From Marinobacter sp. (GTDB lineage: Bacteria; Pseudomonadota; Gammaproteobacteria; Pseudomonadales; Oleiphilaceae): 64,000 nucleotides of DNA. This document shows positions 29,134-38,173 of this stretch, piece after piece. Below the pieces are notes generated by a model. That model had not been told where the DNA came from. It ran no database searches and worked only from the letters and a program-made list of their open reading frames with translations. Position numbers and translations under genes: made by a program. The stretch is taken from NCBI GenBank assembly GCA_014359475.1, contig JACIZI010000011.1, positions 1 to 64,000 of the forward strand, in the 5' to 3' direction. The first letter of the stretch is position 1; every line of letters starts with the position of its first letter.

Positions 29134-29931
29134 TCAGTCCGCCAGCGGTTCCAGCTCGACCGTTTCCCCATGCAGCACGCCATAAAGGTTCTCGTACTGG
29201 CGGGTCAGGTTGTGCTTTGGCGCCATATGAATCAGCGGTTGCCGAATCTGGTGGGATTCTTTCATTTTGACCGAGCTGGCCAGGCGCACCGGCAATACCG
29301 GCAGCCCCTCATCCATCAGTTCCTGCACCAGCTTGCGGGGCAGACTGGCCCGGGGCTGGAACTGGTTGGCCACAATACCTTCCACCACCAACTCCTGATT
29401 ATGGTCTTCCTGCAGCTCCCGGATTTCATGAAGAATGTTGTACAGGGCCTGGCGGGAGAAATCATCACAGTCAAACGGAATCAGGCAACGCTGCGCTGCA
29501 ATCAACGCAGAACGGGTATAGAAATTCAGGGCCGGTGCGGTATCAATGTAGATCGCATCGAAGGATTCACCGAGCTTCTTCAGTGCCTCACGCAGCTTGT
29601 AGATCTTGTGTTTGGCTTCCAGCTTGCGCTCCAGAAAATCCAGCTCGGGACTGGAGGGCAACACAAACAGGTTGGTATAGGGAGAGGCATGCACAAATTC
29701 ATCCGGGCGCCGGTTAAACACAGTGAAGGCCACTGTCTGCTCCAGCATATCAGCCACGGTATCCTTCAGTTCTCCCGCCGGCTTGTTCAGCAGATACTGG
29801 GTGGAGTTCCCCTGCGGGTCGAGATCCACCACCAGGGTACGCAGTCCCCGGGACGCGCTGATCGCTGCCAGGTTACAGGTGATACTCGACTTGCCTACTC
29901 CGCCTTTTTGATTGAATACCACTCGTCTCAT
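29134..29931 (-). CDS. ParA-family ATPase (orphan)
   Basis: The 265-residue product has the deviant Walker A box KGGVGKSS (9-16), the Walker A' region VVDLDPQGNSTQYLL and the Walker B segment FDAIYIDTAPALNFYT. It therefore belongs to the ParA/MinD ATPases that position cargo on the nucleoid or membrane. No ParB or parS is adjacent, so it is not the chromosome partitioning ParA. Orphan ParA proteins often place chemosensory arrays or other complexes, but the cargo here cannot be told. Confidence 0.9.
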   Translation of the reverse strand: MRRVVFNQKGGVGKSSITCNLAAISASRGLRTLVVDLDPQGNSTQYLLNKPAGELKDTVADMLEQTVAFTVFNRRPDEFVHASPYTNLFVLPSSPELDFLERKLEAKHKIYKLREALKKLGESFDAIYIDTAPALNFYTRSALIAAQRCLIPFDCDDFSRQALYNILHEIRELQEDHNQELVVEGIVANQFQPRASLPRKLVQELMDEGLPVLPVRLASSVKMKESHQIRQPLIHMAPKHNLTRQYENLYGVLHGETVELEPLAD

Positions 29932-30005
29932 TCCTGCCCCCTCGAATATTGTTGTTCGGCCGCCTGGCCGTCATTCAGATACGTTCGATTTGTCGTGCCG
30001 GCCCG

Positions 30006-30701
30006 TCACCACCCCATAACCGATTTGACGAACGGAATGGTCAGTCTGCGTTGAGCCTGGAGCGAATTATCATCCAGCCGATCCAGTATCGCCAGCAGGT
30101 CCCCGAGCCTGCGTGGTGCCCTGCGCATTATGAACCCCACCACCTCGTCACTCAGATCCAGACCGCGCTGCTCGGCCCGGGCCTGGAGAATCCGCAGCCG
30201 ATCATCATCCCGGTAGGTGCCAAGCTGGATCAACAGGCCGTGGCGTAATCGCGATTGCAGATCCGGCAGCACAAACCCGGCCACCGCCGGTGGCTCACGC
30301 ATGCTCACCAGCAACCGGTGCCCGCGATCCGATACGCGATTGTACAGATGAAACAGGGCTTCTTCCCACTGTGGGTCCCCAATAACCCGGTCAAGATCGT
30401 CCAGTGCTACCAATGGAAACTGCTCCAGCGAGGCAAGTGCCCCGGGGCCGGAAGGGAGCAATTCGTCCATGCTGATACAGATAGCCGATTCGTGGCGGGC
30501 TTCCGCGTCGTGACAAACCGCCTGAAGAAGATGGCTCTTGCCGGTATCCTCATCGCCACACAACACCACCGGCAGTGGATCATCGGTCCCGAGCGCCGCC
30601 GACAATCGCCCGGCGGCCTCGGCATTACGGGCACCGTGAAAATTGCCAAACCGGGCATCATCCCTGAGCTTTATGCCAAGCGTCAGCTGGGAAGGGGTCA
30701 C
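30006..30701 (-). CDS. hda: Hda, DnaA regulatory inactivator
   Basis: Hda is a DnaA-like AAA+ protein that, with the beta clamp, stimulates DnaA-ATP hydrolysis (RIDA). The 231-residue reading from GTG 30701 gives VTPSQLTLGIKLRDDARFGNF, with an N-terminal clamp-binding QLTLGI-type motif. A Walker A-like CGDEDTGKSHLL, Walker B LVALDDLD and sensor region SRLRHGL follow. GTG 30701 overlaps the preceding stop as GTGA and has AGAGGAG upstream. The longer reading to 30803 is just the upstream gene in another frame. Confidence 0.9.
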   Translation of the reverse strand: MTPSQLTLGIKLRDDARFGNFHGARNAEAAGRLSAALGTDDPLPVVLCGDEDTGKSHLLQAVCHDAEARHESAICISMDELLPSGPGALASLEQFPLVALDDLDRVIGDPQWEEALFHLYNRVSDRGHRLLVSMREPPAVAGFVLPDLQSRLRHGLLIQLGTYRDDDRLRILQARAEQRGLDLSDEVVGFIMRRAPRRLGDLLAILDRLDDNSLQAQRRLTIPFVKSVMGW

Positions 30702-31264
30702 CGCGACTTGCTCCTCTGAGCAACCACCGCCCGGCCGCCCCAAACCACACAGTAATGAAGGCCGCTGAATACCGAGGAAACAGCCACCACCCAGATGCCG
30801 CACTCAAGCACCCAGGGCTGCATCGGCAGATCCGCCAGCAGGATAATGATGGCCAGGGCGACCAGAATCTGCAGCAGGGTGTTCAGTTTGCCGGGCATAC
30901 TGGGTTCCATCTCGAAGCGCCCGACCAGATAGTGAAACGCGAGTCCGCCGACGACAATCAGCAGGTCCCGGCCCAGTACCAGCCAGAACAACCAAACGGG
31001 AAGTACCCCGGTGAGCGTCAGCATCAGGTAGGTGGTAATAAGCAGCGCCTTGTCCGCCAACGGGTCGGCAATAGCACCGAGACGCGACTGCCAGTTGTAA
31101 TGGCGGGCAAGAAAACCGTCAACAGCATCCGAGACGGCAGCAAACAAAAAGACCAACAGGGCGACCAGGTACTCATGCCTGTGAAGTGCGATCGCAAAGG
31201 GCACAATCAACAGCAGACGCAGAAACGTCAGCGCATTAGGTATCCAGCGCCAGGTCTGAATCAT
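30698..31264 (-). CDS. CDP-alcohol phosphatidyltransferase family protein
   Basis: The 188-residue integral membrane protein shows the complete CDP-alcohol phosphotransferase motif D-x2-D-G-x2-A-R-x8-G-x3-D-x3-D (in DAVDGFLARHYNWQSRLGA followed by IADPLAD). This motif binds the metal ions and CDP-diacylglycerol. Five to six membrane segments are visible. The likely product is phosphatidylglycerophosphate or a related phospholipid, but the alcohol substrate is not determined. It lies between the DUF2066 gene and hda and overlaps hda by 4 bases. ATG 31264 chosen because the upstream GTG lacks a spaced ribosome binding site. Confidence 0.88.
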   Translation of the reverse strand: MIQTWRWIPNALTFLRLLLIVPFAIALHRHEYLVALLVFLFAAVSDAVDGFLARHYNWQSRLGAIADPLADKALLITTYLMLTLTGVLPVWLFWLVLGRDLLIVVGGLAFHYLVGRFEMEPSMPGKLNTLLQILVALAIIILLADLPMQPWVLECGIWVVAVSSVFSGLHYCVVWGGRAVVAQRSKSR

Positions 31265-31279
31265 AGGGCAGAGCACTCC

Positions 31280-32608
31280 CTAGCCTTCACTGGTATCATC
31301 TTCCCGCACAACGCCCGGCTGCGGCTCCCAGCGGTAGTGAAGCACCTGATACAGGGAGCCGAACACTTCATCACTCTCCTCCTCCACCATCAGAGACTGG
31401 TAGCGGACGAGCGGGTTGATCACCGCCTCAACGGGCTCATTGCTATTTCCGGGTGGCGATTGCTGCGGTTTCGGAGCCGGGTTCCGCGTTTCCGACGAAC
31501 CGGCACCTGACGAACGACCAGGCGTTGCTTCCTGCTGGCCGGCCACTGCCACAAAGCGGGGATCCAGCGCCACATATTCACGCAGTTGATCCAGCTCTCC
31601 GCTGAACGCCACTTTCAACTCCAGCCGGTCACCGGCCACCCGGGAGACAGCCACCCGGTGCACCGGGGTCAGCCCCTCAAGAATTCGGTTGATGCGCGCA
31701 TAGTCCTCCAGTGAGCTGACTCCGCGAATCACCATTTCCACCTGCGGCAGCTCGCCCACATCCCCCGCTGCCACCGCATAGCGGGCGGCCAGCATATCGG
31801 CCCAGCGACCTACCACCTGATCGGCCAGCAACCCGGCAGTGGCTGCCTCCGCACTGCCCGATTCACTCACCCCCCGTCCACTCAGGGACCAGGCCGCCTG
31901 CCAGCCACCGCCCTGCCGGCGCACCCGCACGGTCGCAAGAAGGTCATGGGGAATGACCGAAGCTGCCTGCTCCAGACGCTGGTCGAACTGCCCCCAGATA
32001 TCGGACAGCAAGTCCGTATCATTCCGGTAATCTCCAGGGGGGAGAGCCAGCGGCAGTCCCCGGCGGGCCGCGGCTTCCCGCAGTGCTGCCAACCAGTCAC
32101 CGGAGCCGCCGCGCGGGTCAGGCGCGCCCCCGGCATCAGGCGCAACCTTCTGCTCAACGACCAGTTCACGGCTACCCCCTGCCTGCACTGCCACCAACGC
32201 CAGGGTCAGAGGTCGGTTGGAGCCCCATACCGGAGCATCGGCAGCAGCCAGCGCCCGATTGATGCCTACAGCACCAAACGACATCCGCAACCGGTCCGGA
32301 TCTTCGGGCTCCGCCCCACCAAGGAACTGGTAGGACTGCAGGTAATTTTCGGCATTCTCAACCAGGGTCAGCACCGCTTCCTGCCCGAGAACCTCGCGGC
32401 TGCCGGAGACTCTCAGCAGCACCTGCTGCATGCCCCGCGCATAACCGTCCCGGAGTGCCTCCTGGTCTGAGCCCTCCACCGGCACTTCTGCAGAGTACAG
32501 CCCGCTGACCGTCACTGCACCGGCTGGAGCAACCAACACTCCGAGCATCACGACAAGTGCTATCCGGCGGACCAGGCCGGTTACCTGAACTGCAAATCGT
32601 CCTGACAT
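31280..32608 (-). CDS. DUF2066 domain exported protein
   Basis: The 442-residue product starts MSGRFAVQVTGLVRRIALVV and has a cleavable signal peptide (cleavage near APAGA-VTVSG). A DUF2066 domain follows (YSAEVPVEGSDQEALRDGYARGMQQVLLRVSG). The C-terminal part is Ser/Pro/Gln-rich with a last helix VRYQSLMVEEESDEVFGSL. Function unknown, presumably periplasmic. The reading frame remains open far upstream, but that part is antisense to purM, and ATG 32608 begins exactly at the signal peptide. It is first of a DUF2066-phosphatidyltransferase-hda operon, divergent from purM as in Pseudomonas. Confidence 0.87.
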   Translation of the reverse strand: MSGRFAVQVTGLVRRIALVVMLGVLVAPAGAVTVSGLYSAEVPVEGSDQEALRDGYARGMQQVLLRVSGSREVLGQEAVLTLVENAENYLQSYQFLGGAEPEDPDRLRMSFGAVGINRALAAADAPVWGSNRPLTLALVAVQAGGSRELVVEQKVAPDAGGAPDPRGGSGDWLAALREAAARRGLPLALPPGDYRNDTDLLSDIWGQFDQRLEQAASVIPHDLLATVRVRRQGGGWQAAWSLSGRGVSESGSAEAATAGLLADQVVGRWADMLAARYAVAAGDVGELPQVEMVIRGVSSLEDYARINRILEGLTPVHRVAVSRVAGDRLELKVAFSGELDQLREYVALDPRFVAVAGQQEATPGRSSGAGSSETRNPAPKPQQSPPGNSNEPVEAVINPLVRYQSLMVEEESDEVFGSLYQVLHYRWEPQPGVVREDDTSEG

Positions 32609-32806
32609 TCGCCTCACTATCCTGCGTTTGCTTCGGGATGGCGCATAGGATACACCAACACCCGCTGACTGAGTAGCAAAGCGGCATTGCCATTGCTGCA
32701 AGCACCGGGAGCAAATACCTGCCCCCCGTACAATTGCATTTGGAGCCGTTTGCCGCAGCTGGTAAAATCCGCGGCCTGTCCCACTGGCCAACACGGTTTT
32801 CACACC

Positions 32807-33871
32807 ATGAGCGAACAGAAGCCCTCCCTTACTTACCGCGATGCGGGTGTCGACATCGACGCCGGCAACGATCTCGTCAACCGCATCAGGGACACTGCCG
32901 CCCGTACCCGTCGGCCGGAAGTGCTGGGCGGACTGGGCGGCTTCGGAGCCATGGTATCCATCCCGGCCGGCTATGAAGAACCGGTTCTTGTGTCCGGCAC
33001 TGACGGCGTGGGCACCAAGCTGCGCCTGGCGATGCAGTTGCAGCGCCACGATACCATCGGCATCGATCTGGTGGCCATGTGCGTCAATGACCTGATCGTC
33101 GGGGGTGCGGAGCCTCTGTTCTTTCTCGACTACTACGCCACAGGCAAGCTGAATGTGGATGTTGCCGCACAGGTGGTTGAAGGCATCGGCACCGGCTGTG
33201 AACAGGCCGGCTGCGCGCTGGTGGGTGGTGAAACCGCCGAGATGCCGGGCATGTATGAGGGAGACGACTATGACCTGGCGGGCTTCTGTGTGGGCATCGC
33301 CGAGCGCAGTCGTATTATTGACGGCAGCCGCGCACGACCGGGCGACGTGCTGATCGGCCTGGGCTCTTCCGGTCCCCATTCCAATGGCTATTCACTGATC
33401 CGCAAGGTTCTTGAAATCAGCGGTGCCGACCTGGAGATGCCGGTGGGCGATACCACTCTGGCAGGGGCGCTGATGGCACCCACCCGCATCTACGTGAAAA
33501 GCCTGCTGCAACTGATCCGGGAAGTAGACGTGCGGGCCATGTCCCACATTACCGGCGGCGGCCTGCCGGAGAATATTCCCCGGGTACTGCCGGCGGGTTC
33601 CGTGGCCGCCATCGACACCGCCAGCTGGCAAATGCCGGAGGTATTCCGCTGGTTGCAGGAGGCCGGCGGTATTGCGGATAACGAAATGTACCGTACCTTT
33701 AACTGCGGTGTTGGCATGATTGTGTGCGTACCGGGGGAAAGCCTGCAACTGGCGCTGGACACCCTGCACGCTCTTGGCGAAAACGCCTGGCAGATTGGCG
33801 AGCTGCGCGCTGCGGAATCCGCCGATGCGGAGCCCACGGTCACCTATGAACCGGGCCTGACTGCCTCATGA
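32807..33871 (+). CDS. purM: Phosphoribosylformylglycinamidine cyclo-ligase
   Basis: PurM (AIR synthetase) closes the imidazole ring in purine synthesis. The 354-residue protein starts [20 protein letters not shown]. It has [24 protein letters not shown] (ATP/phosphate site), [29 protein letters not shown] and [18 protein letters not shown] 32807 is the family start; the frame extends upstream without support. The purN start overlaps the purM stop as ATGA. Confidence 0.97.
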   Translation: MSEQKPSLTYRDAGVDIDAGNDLVNRIRDTAARTRRPEVLGGLGGFGAMVSIPAGYEEPVLVSGTDGVGTKLRLAMQLQRHDTIGIDLVAMCVNDLIVGGAEPLFFLDYYATGKLNVDVAAQVVEGIGTGCEQAGCALVGGETAEMPGMYEGDDYDLAGFCVGIAERSRIIDGSRARPGDVLIGLGSSGPHSNGYSLIRKVLEISGADLEMPVGDTTLAGALMAPTRIYVKSLLQLIREVDVRAMSHITGGGLPENIPRVLPAGSVAAIDTASWQMPEVFRWLQEAGGIADNEMYRTFNCGVGMIVCVPGESLQLALDTLHALGENAWQIGELRAAESADAEPTVTYEPGLTAS

Positions 33872-34536
33872 AAGCCGACCCAGCTCCGAAACCCGGAATC
33901 CTGATTCTCGCCTCCGGCAGCGGCACCAATTTCCAGGCTTTGGTGGATGCCTCCCGGCAGCGGGACTTTCCCGGCGATGTTGTTGCTGTTGGCTGCAACA
34001 ACCCCCAGGCATTTGTGCTTGAACGGGCTGCCCGCAGCGGCATTGAATCCTTTACGGTCAACCACCGGGACTTCGACAGCCGGGAGGCATTCGATGCTGC
34101 CCTGTTAGCCCACATACAGCGCTACAACCCCGATGTAATCCTGCTGGCCGGCTTCATGCGTATTCTTACGACGGATTTCGTAAGGGCCTTCCGGGGCCGA
34201 CTGCTGAACATCCACCCCTCACTGTTACCCCGATACACGGGCCTGAACACCCATCAGCGGGCACTGGATGCCGGCGACGAGGTGCACGGTGTTTCGATTC
34301 ATTTCGTGACCGAAGAACTGGACGGCGGCCCGGTGATTGCCCAGGCTCAGGTTGCGATAGAACCGGACGACACGGCCGACAGCCTCGCTGAGAAAGTTCA
34401 GCAGAAAGAGCACCTGCTCTATCCGATCGTGCTGCGCTGGTTCTGTGAAGGCCGGTTATCCCTGAGCGCACAGGATCAGATTTTATTCGATGGCGAGGCC
34501 ATCCCCGGCCCGCTGGTGCTGCCGGAGCAGCCCTGA
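33868..34536 (+). CDS. purN: Phosphoribosylglycinamide formyltransferase
   Basis: PurN transfers a formyl group from 10-formyl-THF to GAR. The 222-residue product has [17 protein letters not shown] (phosphate site), [12 protein letters not shown], and the catalytic block [25 protein letters not shown] followed by [21 protein letters not shown] with the active-site Asn/His/Asp set. It is translationally coupled to purM. Confidence 0.97.
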   Translation: MKADPAPKPGILILASGSGTNFQALVDASRQRDFPGDVVAVGCNNPQAFVLERAARSGIESFTVNHRDFDSREAFDAALLAHIQRYNPDVILLAGFMRILTTDFVRAFRGRLLNIHPSLLPRYTGLNTHQRALDAGDEVHGVSIHFVTEELDGGPVIAQAQVAIEPDDTADSLAEKVQQKEHLLYPIVLRWFCEGRLSLSAQDQILFDGEAIPGPLVLPEQP

Positions 34537-34573
34537 AGCTGCCAGGCGAATACCGAATCGTGAAGGGATTTTC

Positions 34574-34660
34574 ATGAACCGGCCAGCAAAGCCACATACA
34601 CTGACATCAGGTCCGGAGGCATCCGGCACTGTTCAGATGCACTTTGCGGGAGATCACTGA
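34574..34660 (+). CDS. Possible 28-residue leader peptide ahead of the DUF3108 gene
   Basis: ATG 34574 has AAGGG about 8 bases upstream and reads MNRPAKPHTLTSGPEASGTV and eight further residues to a TGA at 34658-34660. The A of that TGA is the first base of the DUF3108 ATG (TGATG). The arrangement suggests translational coupling. The peptide has no recognisable family, so it may be chance. Confidence 0.3.
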   Translation: MNRPAKPHTLTSGPEASGTVQMHFAGDH

Positions 34661-35409
34661 TGTTGACGCCACGTTTCCGAACCCTGTTGTTCCTGCTGCT
34701 GGCCTGGCTGATTGTCACGCCCGTCTATGCCGACGAAACCCAAGCAGCCGCCACTGCCCCGGAACCCCCCGGCCTCACCCCCATGCGAGCCAGCTACAAC
34801 GCCTCCATGGACAAGGGCATCACCCTGAACGGCAGTGCCGAGCGCCTGCTGAAAAAACAGGATGACGGCAGCTGGTTGTACCGCACCCGGGTCGACTCCT
34901 TCATTGCGGATATTGATGAAACCCTGACCCTGCGCTGGGAGAACGGCAAGATCACCCCCCTGCGCTACCGCTACAAACTCTCCGGACTGTTCATCAAGGA
35001 TCGCAAGCAGGCCATTGATTTTGACTGGGAGGCGGGCAAGGCCACCGGCCACTATCGCGGCGAGCGGTTCTCTGTCGAGCTGAAGCCGGGCACCCTGGAT
35101 CCGATGGGATTTCAGCTGCAATTGCTGCAGGATGTCCGGGCCGGCAAGGAACGAATGGAGTACCAGGTACTCGATCGTGGCGATTATGACCTGGATGTCT
35201 TTGCCGTCATCGGTGAGGAAACCCTGGATACCGATAACGGCGAGATGGTGACCGTCAAGGCGGCGAAAGTCCGCGAGGGAGACAGTAAACGGGAAACCCT
35301 GATGTGGTTTGCCCCGCAGAAGAATTACATGCTGGTGCGCCTGCTACAGGTAGAGCCGGATGGCAGCCGTTATCAGATCATGCTGGATAAAGTGCAGTTC
35401 CGGAACTGA
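34660..35409 (+). CDS. DUF3108 domain exported protein
   Basis: The 249-residue product has a clear signal peptide (LLFLLLAWLIVTPVYA-DETQ). A DUF3108 beta-rich domain follows (MRASYNASMDKGITLNGSAE... LRYRYKLSGLFIKDRKQAIDFDW) and ends MLDKVQFRN. The family is periplasmic or outer-membrane associated and of unknown function. It follows purN by 123 bases and is convergent with avtA, with the two stop codons directly abutting. Confidence 0.87.
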   Translation: MLTPRFRTLLFLLLAWLIVTPVYADETQAAATAPEPPGLTPMRASYNASMDKGITLNGSAERLLKKQDDGSWLYRTRVDSFIADIDETLTLRWENGKITPLRYRYKLSGLFIKDRKQAIDFDWEAGKATGHYRGERFSVELKPGTLDPMGFQLQLLQDVRAGKERMEYQVLDRGDYDLDVFAVIGEETLDTDNGEMVTVKAAKVREGDSKRETLMWFAPQKNYMLVRLLQVEPDGSRYQIMLDKVQFRN

Positions 35410-35417
35410 TCAGTTCC
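35402..35417. promoter_or_regulatory. Perfect 16 bp palindrome formed by two convergent stop codons
   Basis: GGAACTGATCAGTTCC is fully self-complementary. Its centre is the TGA of the DUF3108 gene (35407-35409) joined to the TCA that is the avtA stop on the other strand (35410-35412). It has no T-run, so it is not by itself a terminator. Confidence 0.6.
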
Positions 35418-36678
35418 CGGCAAAGACCGCCTGCACTTCTTCCGCAATCACCTGTAGCCCCTGGGCGACCATTTCATCGTCCTGGGAATAGGTCACCCGC
35501 AGACACTCATGGCGGTGCCGCCAATGATCCTCTTCCGGCAAGCCCGGGAAGAAATAGTGTCCGGACACCACCAGCACACCCCTGGCTTTCAAGCGCTGAT
35601 AGAGTTCCAGGCTGGTGATCGGCAGCCCCGGGAACCATAACCACAGGAACATGGCCCCTTCCGGCTTGTGGATGTACCAGGGGCAGTCACTGCCCTCCAT
35701 GGCACCGCTGAAGGCCGCTACCGCTCTCTTCATCTTCGCCTTGTAGAAGGGGCAGACCACGTCCCGGCTCAGCGTCAGGATTTCTCCCGAACGCACCAGG
35801 GGCTCCGCCAGCATGGCTCCGAAACTGCCGGTCGCCAGGTTCATGATGGCGTTGATGCCGGACAAGGCTTTGATAACAGGCTGCGCGGCAATCACAATCC
35901 CGGTCCGCGCAGCGGGCAGGCCAAGCTTGGACAAGCTCAGGCACAAAACGACCTGCTCATTCCACTCCGGCCGGGCATCCACAAATAGCAGGTTGGGGAA
36001 CGGTGTGCCGTAGGCACCATCCACAATCAGTGGCACATCGTGTTTTTTGGCCAGGTATTCCAGCCGGGCCAGCTCGTTGTCGGTGATCACGTTGCCGGTG
36101 GGGTTGGTCGGGCGGGATACGCAGATTGCACCGGTATCTTCGGTGACTTCGATGGCATCAAAGTCCAACCGGTACTTGAATTCGTGGTCACCGGTGTAGG
36201 TGATCTCCGGCTCGAAGGCCCGGAACAGGCCCGGCTCGATGCCGGCATCCGCATAGCCGATGTACTCCGGAGCCAGTGGCAGCAGGATATGCTTGCGCGA
36301 CCCGTCGCCGTAGTCACCCCCGAACATGTTGAACAGCATGAAGAAAGCGGCCTGACTGCCGTTGGTCAGCGCAATATTTTCAGGCTTCAGACCCCAGTCG
36401 TATTCCCGGTTGAGCAACTCCGCCAGTGACGCGATAAACTGCTTTTCTCCCTGGGGCGGATCGTAGGTACCCACCAGCCGGCGCATACCTTCCTGGCTGG
36501 TCACCAGATCCGCCAGTACCGACTGCACCCGCGCCTGCACTTGCGGAATGTGGCCGGGATTGCCCCCGCCCATCATGATCATTTCATCGCCGGATGCCAG
36601 GGCGTTTCCCAGGTCGTCCATCAACGAGGTGATGCCGGCCTCGGCAGTAAATTTGCGGCCAAATGCAGAGAGTTTCAT
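35410..36678 (-). CDS. avtA: Valine--pyruvate aminotransferase
   Basis: AvtA is a PLP enzyme exchanging amino groups between valine and pyruvate. The 422-residue protein starts MKLSAFGRKFTAEAGITSLMDDLG, the AvtA N-terminus. It has MMGGGNPGHIPQ, LTNGSQAAFFMLFNMFGGD and the PLP lysine in SLSKLGLPAARTGI. VVSGHYFFPG is near the C-terminus. The whole-protein match distinguishes it from generic class I aminotransferases. The DUF416 gene lies 3 bases upstream in the same operon. Confidence 0.93.
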   Translation of the reverse strand: MKLSAFGRKFTAEAGITSLMDDLGNALASGDEMIMMGGGNPGHIPQVQARVQSVLADLVTSQEGMRRLVGTYDPPQGEKQFIASLAELLNREYDWGLKPENIALTNGSQAAFFMLFNMFGGDYGDGSRKHILLPLAPEYIGYADAGIEPGLFRAFEPEITYTGDHEFKYRLDFDAIEVTEDTGAICVSRPTNPTGNVITDNELARLEYLAKKHDVPLIVDGAYGTPFPNLLFVDARPEWNEQVVLCLSLSKLGLPAARTGIVIAAQPVIKALSGINAIMNLATGSFGAMLAEPLVRSGEILTLSRDVVCPFYKAKMKRAVAAFSGAMEGSDCPWYIHKPEGAMFLWLWFPGLPITSLELYQRLKARGVLVVSGHYFFPGLPEEDHWRHRHECLRVTYSQDDEMVAQGLQVIAEEVQAVFAGN

Positions 36679-36680
36679 GG

Positions 36681-37274
36681 TCAGAGCTCGATTCCGAGAT
36701 TGCTGATGCCGTTGTTGGCGGCCATGTTCCGGGTTTCTTCAACAAACCGGCCTGTCGGGGTGCGCTGCTTCTTGAGGGCCAGCACCAGATCCCGCTGGAA
36801 CAGCTTGTCTTCCTTCATCAGCGGGTGCTGCTCCAGCAAACGAACCAGTTCATCTTCATCCAGGCCGTCCCCTTCTGACAGCTCGATAAAGTTCATCACG
36901 GTCGCGGTGGCCAGTCGGGTGGCATCGGAGGCCCGGTGTTTCGCCGGATTGAGCCGGTTCAGCAGTGCCTGCTCCAGCAGCTGGCAGAAATCGAAGGCCG
37001 GATAGACGCCGTAGGCATCGTACTCATCCACGTCCGGGGACAGGGATTCCAGTCGCGCCAGCATCTTCGGGATTTCCGACTCGGAAGGCCGCTCCTCCAG
37101 CATCTCCCAGCAGTTATCCAGCAGCAGGCGCATTTTGGCACCGGTTTTCAGGCCGACTGCATCGGCAAACAGGGCATAGTTGGGAAAGCTGCGCTCGGCC
37201 AGGGCGAGCAGGAAGGTGAATTCCCGCCAGCCCTGCAGTTGCGCCACTGCTTTGATGAACTGGTTTGCATTCAC
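36681..37274 (-). CDS. DUF416 (YjaG-like) family protein
   Basis: The 197-residue all-helical product (MNANQFIKAVAQLQGWREFT... FALADAVGL-type helices... YDAYGVYPAFDFCQLLEQAL) matches the YjaG/DUF416 family, which has no assigned function. It precedes avtA by 3 bases and follows dcd by about 40 bases on the same strand, so dcd-DUF416-avtA may be one transcript. Confidence 0.85.
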   Translation of the reverse strand: MNANQFIKAVAQLQGWREFTFLLALAERSFPNYALFADAVGLKTGAKMRLLLDNCWEMLEERPSESEIPKMLARLESLSPDVDEYDAYGVYPAFDFCQLLEQALLNRLNPAKHRASDATRLATATVMNFIELSEGDGLDEDELVRLLEQHPLMKEDKLFQRDLVLALKKQRTPTGRFVEETRNMAANNGISNLGIEL

Positions 37275-37314
37275 GCTGTTGCTCCGTTTGCGTTACGCCA
37301 ACCGCTGTATCCGC

Positions 37315-37881
37315 TCAGGCGCGGGGCAGCGTGACTCCGGTCTGGCCGAGGTATTTGCCGCCACGGTCCTTATAGCTGGTTTCGCAGACTTCGTCGGATT
37401 CGAAGAACAGCATCTGTGCCACCCCTTCGTTGGCGTAGATTTTCGCCGGCAGGTTGGTGGTATTGGAGAACTCCAGGGTCACCTGCCCTTCCCATTCCGG
37501 CTCCAGCGGCGTGACGTTGACGATGATGCCACAACGGGCGTAGGTGGACTTGCCCAGACAGATAGTCAGCACGTTACGGGGAATGCGGAAATACTCCACG
37601 GTGCGCGCCAGGGCAAAGGAATTCGGGGGGATGATGCATACGTCGCCGGTGAAGTTCACGAAGCTGTTGTCGTCGAAGTTCTTGGGGTCGACAGTGGCGG
37701 AGTGTACGTTGGTGAAGATCTTGAATTCGTTGCTGCAACGTACGTCGTAGCCGTAGCTGGAGGTGCCGTAGGATATGACCCGGCCCTTTTCGCTCTCACG
37801 GACCTGAACAGCCTCGAAGGGCTCGATCATGCCGTGTTGTTCGGACATCCGGCGAATCCACTTGTCGGATTTGATGCTCAT
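37315..37881 (-). CDS. dcd: dCTP deaminase
   Basis: Dcd deaminates dCTP to dUTP for thymidylate synthesis. The 188-residue product has [39 protein letters not shown] and [20 protein letters not shown]. The active site [25 protein letters not shown] (Ser-Arg and Glu residues) is present. Length is normal. A long palindrome (37992-38101) lies upstream, between it and apbC. Confidence 0.97.
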   Translation of the reverse strand: MSIKSDKWIRRMSEQHGMIEPFEAVQVRESEKGRVISYGTSSYGYDVRCSNEFKIFTNVHSATVDPKNFDDNSFVNFTGDVCIIPPNSFALARTVEYFRIPRNVLTICLGKSTYARCGIIVNVTPLEPEWEGQVTLEFSNTTNLPAKIYANEGVAQMLFFESDEVCETSYKDRGGKYLGQTGVTLPRA

Positions 37882-37991
37882 CGGGGGTGGTCTCGTTGTT
37901 CGCTGATGGGAAAGGGCGCTAGTTTACCTGTTCATTTCTTGCCTGTCGAAAGGTCCCGTGTTGCTTCTCAGGACTTCTGGCCCGGGGTGCT

Positions 37992-38101
37992 GCGGGAGCG
38001 GGTAGAGGTTCCCAAAACACGCCCGTGAACCCGTCCCTGGGGGGCTCGTATCGCGCCGTCCTTGGCGCTCCACGGTTTTGGGAACCTCTACCCGCCCCCG
38101 C
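37992..38101. repeat. Long palindromic intergenic element C
   Basis: Left arm 37992-38018 and right arm 38075-38101 pair at 26 of 27 positions (arm contains GGGTAGAGGTTCCCAAAAC). The 56-base core, read on the minus strand, contains GCGCCAAGGACGGCGCG and CCAGGGACGGGTTCACG, matching the cores of elements A and D. It lies between apbC and dcd, both on the minus strand. Confidence 0.85.
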
Positions 38102-38173
38102 AGTGAAACAATGGTGCCATTCGCCTTAACCGTTCAGGCGTAGTCACCGATAACAGAACACGCCGGCACTTCC

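Noticed and set aside
32609-33379. Upstream extension of the DUF2066 frame to 699 codons
   Set aside because: The extension is antisense to purM; the signal peptide begins exactly at ATG 32608.
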